From positions 14,706 to 78,705 of the forward strand of contig NZ_VCHX02000044.1 in the NCBI RefSeq assembly GCF_005768555.2: a stretch of DNA of 64,000 bases. The letters are read 5' to 3'. Numbering within the stretch: position 1 is the first letter of the stretch; each line of letters opens with the position of its first letter. This document shows positions 44,407 to 52,550 of the stretch, one piece after another. The translations under genes were made by a program, and so were the position numbers. This DNA is from Streptomyces sporangiiformans (GTDB lineage Bacteria > Actinomycetota > Actinomycetes > Streptomycetales > Streptomycetaceae). The notes below the pieces were generated by a model. It did no database searches and was not told where the DNA came from. It saw only the letters and a list, made by a program, of their open reading frames with translations.

Positions 44407-45225
44407 CTCACCCCCGGCACCTGTGGGTCCCCGGCACCTGCGGATCCACGGCACCTGCCGATTCACGGCGGCCTCGGTGCCTCGGGGGCAGGGCAGTTCG
44501 GCGCGCCCCTTCGCGCCTCGGTCGCGCAGCCATCGGACCATGGCGTCGGCATCCACGGCGCGGGCGATGTCGAGCGGGGTCTGGTTGTCGTAACCGATCC
44601 AGTCGAGATCCGCGCCGTGCTCGAGAAGGTATGCGGCGGTGGCCAGTTGGCCGCCGTGGCAGGCGCCCCAGAAGGCACGGGTGACGGCGCCGTGGTCCGC
44701 TGGTTCGGGGCCTTCGACGAAGACCTTCACCCGGTCCGACAGGCCCAGTGTCGCGGCATCTTGAAGCGTCGTCCTAGCGCCCAGCTCGACGAGCCGGTGC
44801 GCCGTCCGCCACTGGCCGAAGCCGCGTGCGTCGGCGAGCGGGGTGCCGCCCCCGATGACGGCGCCCGGGGCTTCGATGTCGGCGCCCGCCTGGAGGAGAG
44901 CGTCGAGCACGAGGACATCGTTGTTGCTCGCCGCCCAGTGCAGTGGGGTCTCGCAGTGGGCTCCGTCGAAGCGGGCGTTGGGGTCCGCGCCGGCCGCCAC
45001 GAGGACGGCGACGACCGCGGGACCGCCCGGGAAATGACCGGGCCAGTCCGCGAGGATGTGCAGCAGGCTCCGGCTCCCCGCAGCGTCGCCGTCCCGTTCG
45101 ACGATCCGCGCAGTGGCCAGTCCGGGATGTTCGGCGAGGCACTGCCTGAGCGTCGGCAGGTCACCGGTGCGGATCGCCTCGGTCACCGTGAGGGCCAGCG
45201 GATCCTGCGAGTCGAGCGTTTCCAT
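43777..45225 (-). CDS. Ankyrin-repeat protein with anomalous read-through C-terminus
   Basis: The reliable part is residues 1 to about 245: LALTVTEAIRTGDLPTLRQC, then ankyrin repeats such as ARFDGAHCETPLHWAASNND, LDALLQAGADIEAPGAVIGG, LATAAYLLEHGADLDWIGYD and NQTPLDIARAVDADAMVRWL. The normal end of such proteins (RDRGAKG, near 44500) has no stop. The frame stays open for about 230 more residues antisense to the PucR gene, with low-complexity composition. Either the stop was lost, a frameshift exists near 44480-44510, or the tail is real. A true 3' end near 44463-44500 is more believable. The protein is probably cytoplasmic, with an unknown partner. Confidence 0.55.
   Translation of the reverse strand: METLDSQDPLALTVTEAIRTGDLPTLRQCLAEHPGLATARIVERDGDAAGSRSLLHILADWPGHFPGGPAVVAVLVAAGADPNARFDGAHCETPLHWAASNNDVLVLDALLQAGADIEAPGAVIGGGTPLADARGFGQWRTAHRLVELGARTTLQDAATLGLSDRVKVFVEGPEPADHGAVTRAFWGACHGGQLATAAYLLEHGADLDWIGYDNQTPLDIARAVDADAMVRWLRDRGAKGRAELPCPRGTEAAVNRQVPWIRRCRGPTGAGGESDAGRQQPGQYEHRLQMEFGVGTGAVGQLADLAQAVADRLLMDVEAFGGEDGVVSAAEIDQQRFEKRCAAAGRECEERSEQVGRRGFQEVPRLESREDGHLVDAAQRRFGGQRPALDQVKAAPRPAQRHRAPVDGHHGPEHRALGLREPARAGITWVGQDEVRGGGAAVGEHLGRQDMHLRMVPRRQGEHGEGSGQLPPGGRGQLGERL
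44398..44466. repeat. 17-bp tandem repeat spanning the PucR-type gene's stop codon
   Basis: Three 17-base units of the form GGCACCTGYSGRTYCMC lie at 44416-44432, 44433-44449 and 44450-44466. Before them, 44398-44415 (GGCATCTGACTCACCC...) matches the same start and holds the gene's last two codons and TGA. The array is also inside or next to the doubtful 3' end of the facing ankyrin gene. Confidence 0.75.
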
Positions 45226-45331
45226 CCCAGACCTCCTGCCCGGCGCCGGACCGTGCGTCCGGAGCCGAGCCTGCCAGAAAACGCGCGTCCGCGGCGCCGG
45301 ACTCGCGGACGAGCCCGGCGCCGCTCCCGCA

Positions 45332-45985
45332 CTACCCGGTCACCCCGTTGGTGCAGGCCGCTCCCGGCTCCGGGGTCTGCGCGCCCTGTACGTACTTCGT
45401 GAAGAACTGCTCGACCCGCGGATCGGACGCCTTCTTCACGCTGAGCTGGTGGCCCCAGGCCGACAGAGTGATTGCCCCGGCCTGGTCGTCGACCGGGCTC
45501 ATCAGGGTGTAGGGCGTCTTGTCGACCTTGTCGGCGAGACGCTTCACATCCGCGTCCGCCGCCTTCTTGTTGTACGTCACCCACACTGCGCCGTGCTCCA
45601 GGGAGTGCACCGCGTTCTCGTTCGGGATCGCCTTCGTGTAGACCGTGCCGTCACAGGTCATCCACGCCTGATGGTGGTCGCCGCCGACCGGCGGGTTCAT
45701 CGGGTACGACACCCTCTTCGCGACGTGGTTCTGGCTCAGCTTCTTCGCGTCCCAGGACTTCTCGCCCTTCACGGGCTTCTTCGCCGCCGCGCTCTGCGCC
45801 TCCTCCTTGTCGTTGGCGCTGTCGAGGGCGTACGCGCCGAAGCCGACCAGCCCGGCGACTATGACCGTGCTGATCGTGATCGTGAGGATGCGGTTTCTGC
45901 GCTCGCGGGCCTTCTCCGCGCGCCGCATCTCCTCTATGCGCTCCTTGCGCGCCGCGGCGGCCGACTTCTTACTGGTCTTGCTCAT
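45332..45985 (-). CDS. DUF3105-domain membrane-anchored protein
   Basis: The 217-residue protein has a Lys/Arg-rich cytoplasmic start (RKERIEEMRRAEKARERRNR), one transmembrane helix (ILTITISTVIVAGLVGFGAY, about 33-52) and an outside domain. That domain shows the DUF3105 signatures YPMNPPVGGDHHQAWMTCDG and AVHSLEHGAVWVTYNKKA, with conserved His and Cys that look like a metal or redox site. It lies downstream of the 46076 gene on the same strand, with a perfect palindrome in the gap. In actinobacteria DUF3105 genes often sit beside DUF305 copper-associated genes; none is seen here. Confidence 0.85.
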   Translation of the reverse strand: MSKTSKKSAAAARKERIEEMRRAEKARERRNRILTITISTVIVAGLVGFGAYALDSANDKEEAQSAAAKKPVKGEKSWDAKKLSQNHVAKRVSYPMNPPVGGDHHQAWMTCDGTVYTKAIPNENAVHSLEHGAVWVTYNKKAADADVKRLADKVDKTPYTLMSPVDDQAGAITLSAWGHQLSVKKASDPRVEQFFTKYVQGAQTPEPGAACTNGVTG

Positions 45986-46004
45986 GCGGATACGTTCCTT
46001 GTCC

Positions 46005-46031
46005 CCGCCGCACGGGAATCCCGTGCGGCGG
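46005..46031. repeat. Perfect 27-bp palindrome between 46076 gene and DUF3105 gene
   Basis: Half-site CCGCCGCACGGGA (46005-46017) is mirrored at 46019-46031 around one base. It stands 20-46 bases upstream of the DUF3105 start and 45 bases after the preceding gene's stop. As RNA it could form a tight hairpin with a small loop; as DNA it could be an operator. Confidence 0.7.
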
Positions 46032-46075
46032 TGGGTGAGGGAGTCTCTGATGGACGTCGCTGAACGGACGTCGGT

Positions 46076-46471
46076 CTAGATCCGCTGCACCTGGAGGACA
46101 TGGAGATCGGGAGCGCCGCGCGGGGACGGCAGATCGAGCAGGTGCGCAGTGGTGCCCGACGGCGGCACGAACGGTGCGCGGGGCAGGACCGCGGGCAGCG
46201 GCTGCGTCCCCACGGGGAGCACCGCACGTGTCTCACGGATCGGTCTGCCGCAGCACTTGTCGTGGTCGTCGCCGGGGGAGACCAGCCGCTCCTCGGCCGA
46301 GGAGGCGGGGACGGACACCCCGGCCACGGGAGCGGCGGCCCGCTCCCCGTGCTCGTACGCCCCTGTCGCGAGGCACATCGCCAGTGTCGCGAGCAGCACG
46401 CCCAGGGCAGGCCACAGCGCCGCGCTCCATGCGACACGCGGTCCGCTCTGCGGCGTTCGGCTGCTCATCAC
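46076..46471 (-). CDS. Small membrane or exported hypothetical protein
   Basis: The 131-residue protein has one hydrophobic segment (AWSAALWPALGVLLATLAMC, about 14-33) near the start and then a polar domain with the metal-ligand-like patch SPGDDHDKCCGRPIRETRAV. It ends FVPPSGTTAHLLDLPSPRGA... with predicted beta strands. ATG 46468 is an alternative start one codon in. It lies 90 bases upstream of the DUF3105 gene, probably in one operon. The His/Asp/Cys patch suggests metal binding, but no family was recognised. Confidence 0.65.
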   Translation of the reverse strand: MMSSRTPQSGPRVAWSAALWPALGVLLATLAMCLATGAYEHGERAAAPVAGVSVPASSAEERLVSPGDDHDKCCGRPIRETRAVLPVGTQPLPAVLPRAPFVPPSGTTAHLLDLPSPRGAPDLHVLQVQRI

Positions 46472-46526
46472 CGGTGATGTTATGCGGTGCTCGTGACGGC
46501 GCTTCGCGGGCCCCGTGGCAGGAACG

Positions 46527-47705
46527 TCACGCCCTGACCTGGATCAGGGCGTGCGTGCCGCTCGTGCGCCAGGATTCGGCACCCGCGTCCAGCCGCGCCA
46601 CGGTGTCGGGCGTCAGCCCCGTGACGACATCCGACTTGAGCGTGCGCAGGGCGGCCACCGGGCCGGGGAAGTACGCGGTGACATCGGAGAAGGGCGTGGT
46701 GGCGGGCCAGTGACGGTCGCCCACGAGGCGACGGTAGTTGAGATCGCCCTTCATGACGGTGAGGGTGGCGGACGCGAAGTCGTCGCGGAGGTCGGCCGGC
46801 ATGTGCGCGTAGGGGAGTGGTGCGCAGGAGAACGGGTGGGTGCGCGGGATCAGGCGGCCGCTCGTGATTGCGTGCCGCAGCCGCTCACCGATGTCCCGGG
46901 CGTATCCGGAGGCGGTGGACAGCCGGTCCAGGCAGGCGAGGACGTCGGCGGTGGTGGCGTCGGAGACGTAGTACGGATACGGCTTGAGGTGCAGGACCAC
47001 GGAGGTCGCCCGGCCCGTGGTCAGCAGATGGTCGGCGAGTACGAGGTCGGGGAGCAGCTCGGGCCCGGCGTTGTCGGCGACCAGGCAGACCGTGCCGGAC
47101 CGCTCGTCGGCCAGGATCTCCCAGAGCGCGGCGGAGTCGTCCGTCACCAGTCCCGGTACGCGCTCGCCCAATCCCTCGGTGCCCGTGGACAGTTGGAATC
47201 CCAGGTCGGCCCGGTTGCCCCAGAGCGAGGAGTGCAGCAGCGTGCGGTCCTGCTCCTCGACCGGGAGCCCGGGGAGGCGGTCGAGTGCGGACAGTTCGTC
47301 GTCGACCTTGGTGCTCGCGAGTTCGGCGTTCTTGAACGGCGCGAAGGGGTCGACGCCCTGCCAGGGGCCCGGCGTGAAGTAGCGCAGGGCGGCCAGGAGT
47401 TTGCGGTAGAAGAAGCTCTCCGCCCACAGGAACGGCACGTCCGGCCAGCGCTGCCCGTAGAACGGCTCGTGGCGCCATCGCTCCGCGCCCGGTGCGTCGT
47501 CGTCCAGCCGCTCGATCTCCCCCTTGGTGATCTCCTCCAGGAGGGTGTCGAGCGCGCGCTGCTGCTCGGGCGGGTACGGCGTGGCCCGCCGTACGCGCTC
47601 GATGAGGGCTGGGTGCCGCTCGTCCAGCACGCTCCGGGCGAAGGAGCCGGCCGTACTGACGACGACGGGGGCGCGGTCTTCGGTCGCTGGGCTGGGACGC
47701 GTCAT
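46527..47705 (-). CDS. ARMT1/DUF89-like damage-control phosphatase
   Basis: The 392-residue protein has the DUF89 landmarks: FYGQRWPDVPFLWAESFFYR and WGNRADLGFQLSTGTEG (Asn and Asp of the metal site), LVADNAGPELLPDLVLADHL with the acidic DNAG motif, and VMKGDLNYRRLVGDRHWPAT with the phosphate-binding Lys. Such enzymes dephosphorylate damaged sugar phosphates using Mn, Ni or Co. ATG 47705 is chosen over 47744. A small hairpin (46530-46551) covers its stop codon. It stands alone. Confidence 0.87.
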   Translation of the reverse strand: MTRPSPATEDRAPVVVSTAGSFARSVLDERHPALIERVRRATPYPPEQQRALDTLLEEITKGEIERLDDDAPGAERWRHEPFYGQRWPDVPFLWAESFFYRKLLAALRYFTPGPWQGVDPFAPFKNAELASTKVDDELSALDRLPGLPVEEQDRTLLHSSLWGNRADLGFQLSTGTEGLGERVPGLVTDDSAALWEILADERSGTVCLVADNAGPELLPDLVLADHLLTTGRATSVVLHLKPYPYYVSDATTADVLACLDRLSTASGYARDIGERLRHAITSGRLIPRTHPFSCAPLPYAHMPADLRDDFASATLTVMKGDLNYRRLVGDRHWPATTPFSDVTAYFPGPVAALRTLKSDVVTGLTPDTVARLDAGAESWRTSGTHALIQVRA

Positions 47706-47792
47706 CCCCCCAGTAAACCGCTCACGCCTCAGCGGTGGCGGCACGGGTGCGGTGACGCACGCGGGAGCACGGATGTACGGCGGCTGTCAGCG

Positions 47793-49163
47793 TCAGCCCC
47801 AGCTCTGCGAGTACTGCTGGCGGTACGCCCTGCGTCCCCGCTCCGAGCGGATCCTGATCGCCACCAGCGCGACCAGGCTTCCCGCGATGACGAACAGTCC
47901 CGGCCCGAGGCTCCGGTACTCCGCGACCTGGTCGAACGGCGACGATGCCGTGTCCGTCTGCCCGCCGCCGGGCACCGTCTCTCCCGGGCCTGTGCCGCCC
48001 GACCCGGCCGGCGGTGCCGCCGCGCCGTTGCCGTCGTCGCCGGCGGAGGGCGTGTCCTTGGCGTCCGATTGGGGATCGGTGGCCAGCTGTACGCCCAGCG
48101 TGTCCAGCGCCTTGGTGATCGGCTGGAAGAACGTCGTACCACCGCTGTCGCAGTCCCCGCTGCCTCCGGAGGTGACGCCCAGCGCCCGGCCATCGGCGAA
48201 CATGGGGCCGCCGCTGTCGCCGGGTTCGGCGCACACCGTGGTCTCGATCAACCCGCTGACCGTGCCCTGCGGGTAGTTCACCGTCGTGTCGAGGCCGGTC
48301 ACCTCGCCGGACTGGAGGCCCGTGGTGCTCCCGCTGCGGAAGACCTTCTGCCCGACGGCCGGATCGTCCGCCCCCGTGATCCGTACGCCCTGGCCGTTGC
48401 CGACGGACACCACGTCGGCTCCAGTGAGCGCGGTCCCGCTGGGGTACTCCACGAGGGAGAAGTCGCTGCCGGGGAACTCACCGGCGACGGTCGTCCCCAC
48501 CCGCTCTCTGCCCTGTTGGTCCGAGAACCAGGTGGTGCCCGTCGGTCCGCAGTGGCCCGCCGTCAGAATGAAGTTGGTCTTTCCGTCGGTCACGTTGAAG
48601 CCCGCCGAGCAGCGTCCGGCGCCGGCGAACATCGCGGCGGCGCCGTTCAGCCGGGGCGTGAACGTGCCCTCGGTGCGTTCCATGCGTACGGACTTGCCGA
48701 TGCTCTCGGCGAGCTTGGTCATCCGTGCCCACTCGTCGGCGGAGACGGTGGTGTCCGCGCGTACGACGACCTGGTTGGACTTGTAGTCCATCGACCACGA
48801 GGTGCCGGAGACGCGGGGCGCGTCGCTCAAGGTGTCCTTGGCGGAGCGGAGGTCGCGCATGTTGTGGTCCACCATCTTGGCGCGGGCGCCCGCGCGGCGT
48901 ACGTCGGCCGCCGCCTCCTCATCGGTGACCGCGACGACCGGGCTTCCGTCCTCCGCGATCCAGGTGCCCGCCGTACGGGTGGTGCCCAGCTCGGAGACGA
49001 GACCGCGGCCCGTCTCAGCGGCCCGGGTCACCGCGCCGGGCGCGGTCGGATCGTCCGGCGTCTCGCTCGCCATGGCGTGCGACACCATCAGCCCTCCGCA
49101 GACCAGCCCGCCGATGGCGGCGAACCGCGCGAACCGCTGAACGTTCCGTCGTGCATGCCTCAT
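47793..49163 (-). CDS. Membrane-anchored streptogrisin-like serine protease (S1 family)
   Basis: The 456-residue preproprotein has a signal peptide (about 1-32), a pro-region (to about 170), then a chymotrypsin-like domain with H204 (LTAGHCG), D234 (GSDFSLVEY) and S317 (EPGDSGGPM). Paired Cys are at RCSAGF/GHCG and at VCAEPGDS/GDCDSGG. Unlike secreted streptogrisins, it continues through a Gly/Pro/Thr-rich stalk (about 365-410) into a transmembrane helix (LGPGLFVIAGSLVALVAIRI) and a short basic tail. The active protease should stay on the outer face of the membrane. Confidence 0.9.
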   Translation of the reverse strand: MRHARRNVQRFARFAAIGGLVCGGLMVSHAMASETPDDPTAPGAVTRAAETGRGLVSELGTTRTAGTWIAEDGSPVVAVTDEEAAADVRRAGARAKMVDHNMRDLRSAKDTLSDAPRVSGTSWSMDYKSNQVVVRADTTVSADEWARMTKLAESIGKSVRMERTEGTFTPRLNGAAAMFAGAGRCSAGFNVTDGKTNFILTAGHCGPTGTTWFSDQQGRERVGTTVAGEFPGSDFSLVEYPSGTALTGADVVSVGNGQGVRITGADDPAVGQKVFRSGSTTGLQSGEVTGLDTTVNYPQGTVSGLIETTVCAEPGDSGGPMFADGRALGVTSGGSGDCDSGGTTFFQPITKALDTLGVQLATDPQSDAKDTPSAGDDGNGAAAPPAGSGGTGPGETVPGGGQTDTASSPFDQVAEYRSLGPGLFVIAGSLVALVAIRIRSERGRRAYRQQYSQSWG

Positions 49164-49304
49164 CCATGGCTCCCGTGCGACCGTCCTGACACCGCGTCAC
49201 CAACGCGAGGGCACCAACATGTTGAAAGCCCTCCATCAGTACGTGCCGCCGCGGCGTCCGGTTCACCGGGTCCGCCCGCTCTTCGGATTCGGCGCGAACT
49301 CGCT

Positions 49305-50243
49305 TTACCGGCCAGGCCGGAGAGTCCGGAGGGTGACGTCGCTCGGGCCGTTGAACGGCGCCAGCGAACGCACCGTCTTCGGAGTCCGCAGCCTGTCGTT
49401 CTCCGCGAACAGCTTGCGTGCCGTGGCGAAGGAGACGTCGTCGACCGACACCAGCGAGGCCTGGTCGTACCGTTCGCGGATCGCGTCCGTCATCTCCCGC
49501 TCGCGGCCCGCTTCCATGCCCCAGACGTCCCACAGCAGCGTCTCGACCTTGTTCAGCGCGGCGAGGTCGATCCGGATGTCCTGCGCCACGAACCACTCCC
49601 CGAACATCGGCCCCTCCTCCGGCGGGTGGAGCCCGAAGGTCTCCGGGGCGGCGTCGCCCGCCCGGATGGCCTGCCACGCCTTGCCAGCGACCAGGAAGCG
49701 GTCGCGGGGCACGTCCATCGGGTCGAAGTCCCCCTTCCATGTGCCGAAGATCACCGGGTCGGTCAACTGCGGATCGGCGAGCACCCAGCCGCGTTCGTCG
49801 TCCCAGTACTCGGTCACCGCGTGGTCGCCGTGGAACCCGTCCGAGCCGAAGTAGTCGGCGAACCCGCTCCGCAGGCGCGCGGGTATGCCCGCGTGGCGCA
49901 GGAACGAGCAGTACAGCAGGGCGAAGTCGCGGCAGACGCCGACGAAGCGGTCACCGGCCGCGCGCCGCTCAGTCAGCGGGGCGCCGTTCCGCTCGAAGAT
50001 GATCCGCAGGATGTCGTCGACGTAGCGCGTCTCGGCGTCGTGGTGCAGGCGATCCTGCGGCACGGCATACCCGAACTGCCGCCCCTCCAGGCGGTGGATC
50101 AGCAGGTCACGTGCCATACGGGCGAGTTGAGCCGGGTCATCCGGCAGGTCGGCGTAGAGCGGGGCGAGGGCGCCGGGATCGGAGAACACACTCTGTGCGC
50201 GGTAGAAGGCGGCGACGTCCGGTGCGAGGCAGGCGGATGGCAT
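49305..50243 (-). CDS. Transglutaminase-like protein
   Basis: The 312-residue protein has a papain-fold triad of the transglutaminase-like superfamily: GVCRDFALLYCSFLRHAGIP (Cys104), FHGDHAVTEYWDD (His141) and RGWVLADPQLTDP (Asp157). There is no signal peptide, so it is cytoplasmic. ATG 50243 (MPSACLAPDV) is the likely start; a second ATG at 50264 is seven codons upstream. Such bacterial proteins are often cysteine proteases or amidases. Its neighbours do not reveal the substrate. The 141 bases downstream (49164-49304) hold no gene. Confidence 0.82.
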   Translation of the reverse strand: MPSACLAPDVAAFYRAQSVFSDPGALAPLYADLPDDPAQLARMARDLLIHRLEGRQFGYAVPQDRLHHDAETRYVDDILRIIFERNGAPLTERRAAGDRFVGVCRDFALLYCSFLRHAGIPARLRSGFADYFGSDGFHGDHAVTEYWDDERGWVLADPQLTDPVIFGTWKGDFDPMDVPRDRFLVAGKAWQAIRAGDAAPETFGLHPPEEGPMFGEWFVAQDIRIDLAALNKVETLLWDVWGMEAGREREMTDAIRERYDQASLVSVDDVSFATARKLFAENDRLRTPKTVRSLAPFNGPSDVTLRTLRPGR

Positions 50244-50390
50244 GGCTGGACCCCCAGGAAACATCGGCCACGTGTTCGATTGCCGGGCCGGTGCGCCTCA
50301 CCGTGTCAAAATCTCCCCCGAATTGTCCAGAAATCCGTGATGACTACAGCCCCCTCGTATCGGGGCGAGGGTCCGGTCGGTGTCCGGGGT

Positions 50391-51416
50391 TCAGTGGGGC
50401 GATGCCGTCGTTCCCCGGACGACGAGGCGGGGGGCGATGACGTGTTCCCCGGCGGGGTCCTTGTCACCCTCCAGGCGTGCGACAGCCCGGCTGACGGCGA
50501 GTCCGGCGAGGCGGGAGATGTCCTGTCCGACGGTGGTGAGGTCGATGTGGGCCAGGCGGGCCAGATGGCTGTCGTCGAAGCCGACGACGGAGATGTCGCC
50601 GGGGACCGCGACGCCGGAGCGGAGGAAGATGTCGAGAACGCCGGTCGCGCAGCGGTCGTTGAAGGCCAGTACGGCGGTGGGGCGTGGGCGGGCCTCCGAC
50701 AGGCCCCGGGCGGCCGCGGCGCCGTCCTCCTCGGTCAGCCCGCCGGCGAGGACGCGGATGTGTTCGCTCAGGCCGTGGCGGTTCATGGCGGTGCGGTAGC
50801 CACGGCGCCGGTCGGCTGCGCCCGGTGCCCGGCCGCCGTCGATGTGGGCGATGTCGCGGTGGCCCAGAGCGACGAGGTGGTCCACCGCCTGGCGGGCTCC
50901 CTCGTCGTCGGCGGTCCGTACGACCTCCAGGCCCGGGATGGACGGCCGCAGCCGACGGGCCACGGAGACGACCGGCAACTGCCCGGCAAGTTCGGCCAGT
51001 CGCGCGGCGGGTACCTGCGGACCCAGCAGGATCAGCGCCTCGCAACGGTCGGCGAGCAGCGTCTCGACGGCGCGCTGCTCGCCGCGCCCGGCGGCCACGG
51101 CGCTCAGTGCGATCTGGTACCCGGCCGGTTCGGCCGCCGCGTAGATGCTCTCCAGCAGGTCGGAGTGGAACGGATGCTGGAGGCCGAACTGCACCCCGAG
51201 GAGCTGGGAACGGTGGCTGCGCAGCAGCCGCGCCCGGGCATCCGGACGGTAACCGATCTCCCGCGCGGCCTCGAGGACACGCTCACGGGTGGCGGCGCCG
51301 GCGCCCTTCGTGCCGCGCATCACGATGGAGGCCAGCGCCGTGGACACGCCCGCCCGCGCCGCCACGTCTGCGAGTGTCGGCCGCTTTCCGTCGGGGACCG
51401 CTGGGGTCGCCGGCAC
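50391..51416 (-). CDS. LacI-family regulator of the divergent TIM-barrel/dehydrogenase operon
   Basis: The 341-residue regulator has a LacI HTH (TLADVAARAGVSTALASIVM, residues 14-33), hinge helix (RERVLEAAREIGYRPDARAR) and sugar-binding effector domain with FNDRCATGVLDIFLRSGVAV and VGFDDSHLARLAHIDLTTVG. It diverges from the operon at 51599 across 182 bases containing three near-perfect copies of CTAGAACGTTCTAG. One copy is 41 bases from its own start, so it probably represses itself and the operon. Confidence 0.9.
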   Translation of the reverse strand: MPATPAVPDGKRPTLADVAARAGVSTALASIVMRGTKGAGAATRERVLEAAREIGYRPDARARLLRSHRSQLLGVQFGLQHPFHSDLLESIYAAAEPAGYQIALSAVAAGRGEQRAVETLLADRCEALILLGPQVPAARLAELAGQLPVVSVARRLRPSIPGLEVVRTADDEGARQAVDHLVALGHRDIAHIDGGRAPGAADRRRGYRTAMNRHGLSEHIRVLAGGLTEEDGAAAARGLSEARPRPTAVLAFNDRCATGVLDIFLRSGVAVPGDISVVGFDDSHLARLAHIDLTTVGQDISRLAGLAVSRAVARLEGDKDPAGEHVIAPRLVVRGTTASPH

Positions 51417-51456
51417 CCTGTCCTCCCTGGTCGGGGTCGTCTGCTGGGAGCCGATT

Positions 51457-51574
51457 GTAGAACGTTCTAGCCTTCACGGTCGGCCGGGGCCTTGACAGGT
51501 GCGGGTGACGGCTGGCGTACTGCTGCTCCGCAGATGATGCTAGAACGTTCTAGTCCATCCCTAGAACGTTCTAG
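51457..51574. promoter_or_regulatory. Three LacI operators and a promoter
   Basis: CTAGAACGTTCTAG is perfect at 51540-51553 and 51561-51574; at 51457-51470 the first base is G. Centres are 83 and 21 bases apart, close to whole helical turns. TTGACA at 51492-51497 with a weak TACTGC at 51519-51524 points toward the right-hand operon. The two downstream sites would block that promoter, and the third could allow looping. Confidence 0.8.
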
Positions 51575-51598
51575 CTCGAGATTACGGAGAAAGGGTGC

Positions 51599-52387
51599 GT
51601 GGCCATGTACGCACTGGCGGTCTGCGCCGAGATGGTGTTCCTGGACCTGCCGATCGACGAGCGAGCACGGCGTATTCACGACGCCGGCTTCCAGGTCGAG
51701 ATCTGGGACTGGACCCGGCACGACCTCGACGCTCTGGCCCGGACCCCGGCCGATTTCTCCTCCATGACCGGTTACATCCGCGGCAGTCTGACCGACGAGG
51801 AGGGGGCGGCCGAACTCCTGCGCACCGCCGAGCAGTCGCTCCAGGCGGCCGAGCAACTGGGCTGCCCCCGGCTGAACCTGCACGGCACCGGACTGGACGG
51901 CGAGGGCCTGCCGGTGGTGCCGGTGACCGGTGAGGCCACCGGAGAGATGTGGATCGCCGCCCACCGCACGCTCACCCGCCTCGCCGACCTGGGGGAGAGC
52001 GCCGGGGTGGTCTTCACGCTGGAGAACCTCAACACGGCCGTCGACCACCCCGGTGTGCCGTTCGCGACGGCCGCCGACACCCTGGCCCTGGTCGCGGCCG
52101 TGAACCGGCCCGGGCTGCGGATGAATCTGGATCTGTACCACGCCCAGATCGGCGAGGGGAATCTGATCGAGCTGCTCCGCAGGGCCCATGCCCTGGGTCT
52201 GATCGGCGAGATCCAGGTGGCCGACGTACCCGGCCGCCGGGAACCCGGAACCGGGGAGATCAACTACCCCGCCGTCGCCCGCGCCCTGGCGGACCTGGGA
52301 TACGAGGGCACGGTCGCGATGGAGGCGTGGGCCTCCGGCGACAGCGAGCTCGCCCTGGAGCGCTTCCGCTCCGCCTTCACCCTCTGA
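51599..52387 (+). CDS. Xylose-isomerase-like TIM-barrel protein (Hyi/IolE/IolI group)
   Basis: The 262-residue protein is closest in layout to hydroxypyruvate isomerases. Metal-ligand strands are GFQVEIWDWTRHDL (Glu), VFTLENLNTAVDHPG (Glu), RMNLDLYHAQIGEGN (Asp, His), LIGEIQVADVPGRREPGTGE (Gln, Asp) and GTVAMEAWASGDSE (Glu). It is followed by an inositol-dehydrogenase-like gene and preceded by LacI, so its substrate may be an inosose or a keto-sugar. Start GTG 51599 is 8 bases after GGAG; ATG 51605 is two codons later. Its last codons form the first unit of a tandem repeat. Confidence 0.83.
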   Translation: MAMYALAVCAEMVFLDLPIDERARRIHDAGFQVEIWDWTRHDLDALARTPADFSSMTGYIRGSLTDEEGAAELLRTAEQSLQAAEQLGCPRLNLHGTGLDGEGLPVVPVTGEATGEMWIAAHRTLTRLADLGESAGVVFTLENLNTAVDHPGVPFATAADTLALVAAVNRPGLRMNLDLYHAQIGEGNLIELLRRAHALGLIGEIQVADVPGRREPGTGEINYPAVARALADLGYEGTVAMEAWASGDSELALERFRSAFTL

Positions 52388-52486
52388 GGGCCCCTGCTTT
52401 CACCCGCCGGCGACTCCTGCTTCACCCGCCGGCGGACTCCTGCTTCACCCTCGGGCGACGCCTGCTTTCGCCCTCTGGGGACCCCT
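52373..52486. repeat. Five-unit 22-23-bp tandem repeat spanning a stop codon
   Basis: Units lie at 52373-52395, 52396-52418, 52419-52441, 52442-52463 and 52464-52486. The first contains the last codons and TGA of the TIM-barrel gene. The shared pattern is GCTTTCACCCNCNGGNGACNCCT. Unit five (GCTTTCGCCCTCTGGGG...) is closest to unit one. Confidence 0.85.
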
Positions 52487-52550
52487 GAGCATGACCGACT
52501 GCATCTGACGATCCTGACGACCTCTGACGACGACGTACGGAGAACCCGGT

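Noticed and set aside
46530..46551. Hairpin across the DUF89-type gene's stop as a special regulatory element
   Set aside because: Arms are only 8 bases. It can be explained as an ordinary weak terminator, so it is only mentioned in the gene entry.
46515..51470. A 1651-codon open frame on the plus strand
   Set aside because: It is antisense to five well-supported leftward genes (DUF89-type, streptogrisin-like, transglutaminase-like, LacI and their gaps). Composition is the usual Gly/Arg/Ala shadow of high-GC coding DNA.
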